From Novosphingobium sp. (GTDB lineage Bacteria > Pseudomonadota > Alphaproteobacteria > Sphingomonadales > Sphingomonadaceae): a stretch of DNA of 13,383 nt. The notes beneath the pieces are model-generated. The model did no database searches. It saw nothing but the letters and a program-made list of their open reading frames with translations, and was not told the DNA's origin. Numbering within the stretch: the stretch's first letter is position 1; every line of letters starts with the position of its first letter. Positions 13,181-13,383 of this stretch are shown here, one piece after another. The translations under genes and the position numbers were made by a program. The DNA lies in contig JAQVEQ010000066.1 of NCBI GenBank assembly GCA_028697875.1, forward strand, positions 1 through 13,383, written 5' to 3'.

Positions 13181-13383
13181 CGCGCAGCCATGCGTTGTCA
13201 GCGGCTCTGGGGCGGCAGCACTGTCCGCAGCTTGCTTTGCGCATGGCGCTGGCATGGGGAAAGGCAGCCGGACAGGAGGGAGAGATCGAATGCGCAGTGC
13301 ACGTCATGCAGGCCAACCGGGGGTTTGGCACCGCAGAAGTGATCGCCAAAGTTGCGGAGGCTGCATTCGGCAAACCGCTCGTG
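13181..13383 (+). CDS. Partial gene running off the right edge
   Basis: From a GTG at 13181, 55 bases after the nuclease stop and 10 bases past an in-frame TGA (13169-13171), the frame stays open for 67 codons to the end of the window. The N-terminal part (S-W-S-R-S-H-A-L-S-A-A-L-G) and the later part (E-I-E-C-A-V-H-V-M-Q-A-N-R-G-F-G) look like natural protein, unlike the overlapping minus-strand frame, which is low-complexity Ala/Ser/Cys. No ribosome-binding site is visible at the GTG, and an ATG at 13243 is another possible start. I do not recognise the family. It could be the next gene of the nuclease operon. Confidence 0.4.

Noticed and set aside
13149..13373. 74-codon minus-strand frame at the right edge
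   Set aside because: It is Ala/Ser/Cys-rich and low-complexity. The plus-strand frame over the same bases looks more like natural protein.
7143..13383. Search for a CRISPR array or an attR copy of the tRNA 3' end
   Set aside because: No regularly spaced direct repeats and no second copy of the T-arm/acceptor sequence were found by reading either strand.

Overview
The window looks like a chromosome segment of a high-GC alphaproteobacterium, most likely of the order Sphingomonadales. The reasons are an MmcB-type DNA repair gene behind a GTTC-N7-GTTC LexA box (the alphaproteobacterial SOS motif), an M48/TPR protease followed by a DsbA-like thioredoxin, and the base composition. No genome comparison was possible, so the order is an inference.

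Left part (1 to about 5250) is ordinary core chromosome. Nearly all genes are on the minus strand: dsbA-like (cut by the window edge), M48 metalloprotease, a large acidic PAS-domain protein, mmcB, a small conserved-looking protein of unknown role, and on the plus strand tRNA-Arg(CCG). An unusual hexanucleotide tract of 7 CCGGGG plus 2 CTGGGG units lies just behind the mmcB stop codon.

Middle part (about 5223 to 10535) is the left end of an integrated element joined to the 3' end of tRNA-Arg. It is a minus-strand recombination block. An excisionase-like helix-turn-helix gene comes first, then a tyrosine recombinase that appears split by a one-base frame change, a second tyrosine recombinase overlapping it by ATGA, a small basic protein, and a large serine recombinase. 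The last nine codons and the stop of the serine recombinase lie inside the tRNA gene.

Right part (about 10500 to 13383) is accessory. It holds an 81-aa protein and a 171-aa predicted DNA-binding protein (minus strand), an 80-aa XRE regulator resembling restriction-modification controller (C) proteins (minus), and, divergent from it, a 387-aa PD-(D/E)XK-type nuclease (plus). The 94-bp divergent promoter carries C-box-like palindromes. The GACTTAT half-site found there recurs as a 10-bp inverted repeat over the ribosome-binding site of the 171-aa gene. This suggests one regulator controlling a small nuclease module, and it is the best candidate for an undescribed system. The right end of the element is not in the window, and a partial gene runs off the right edge.
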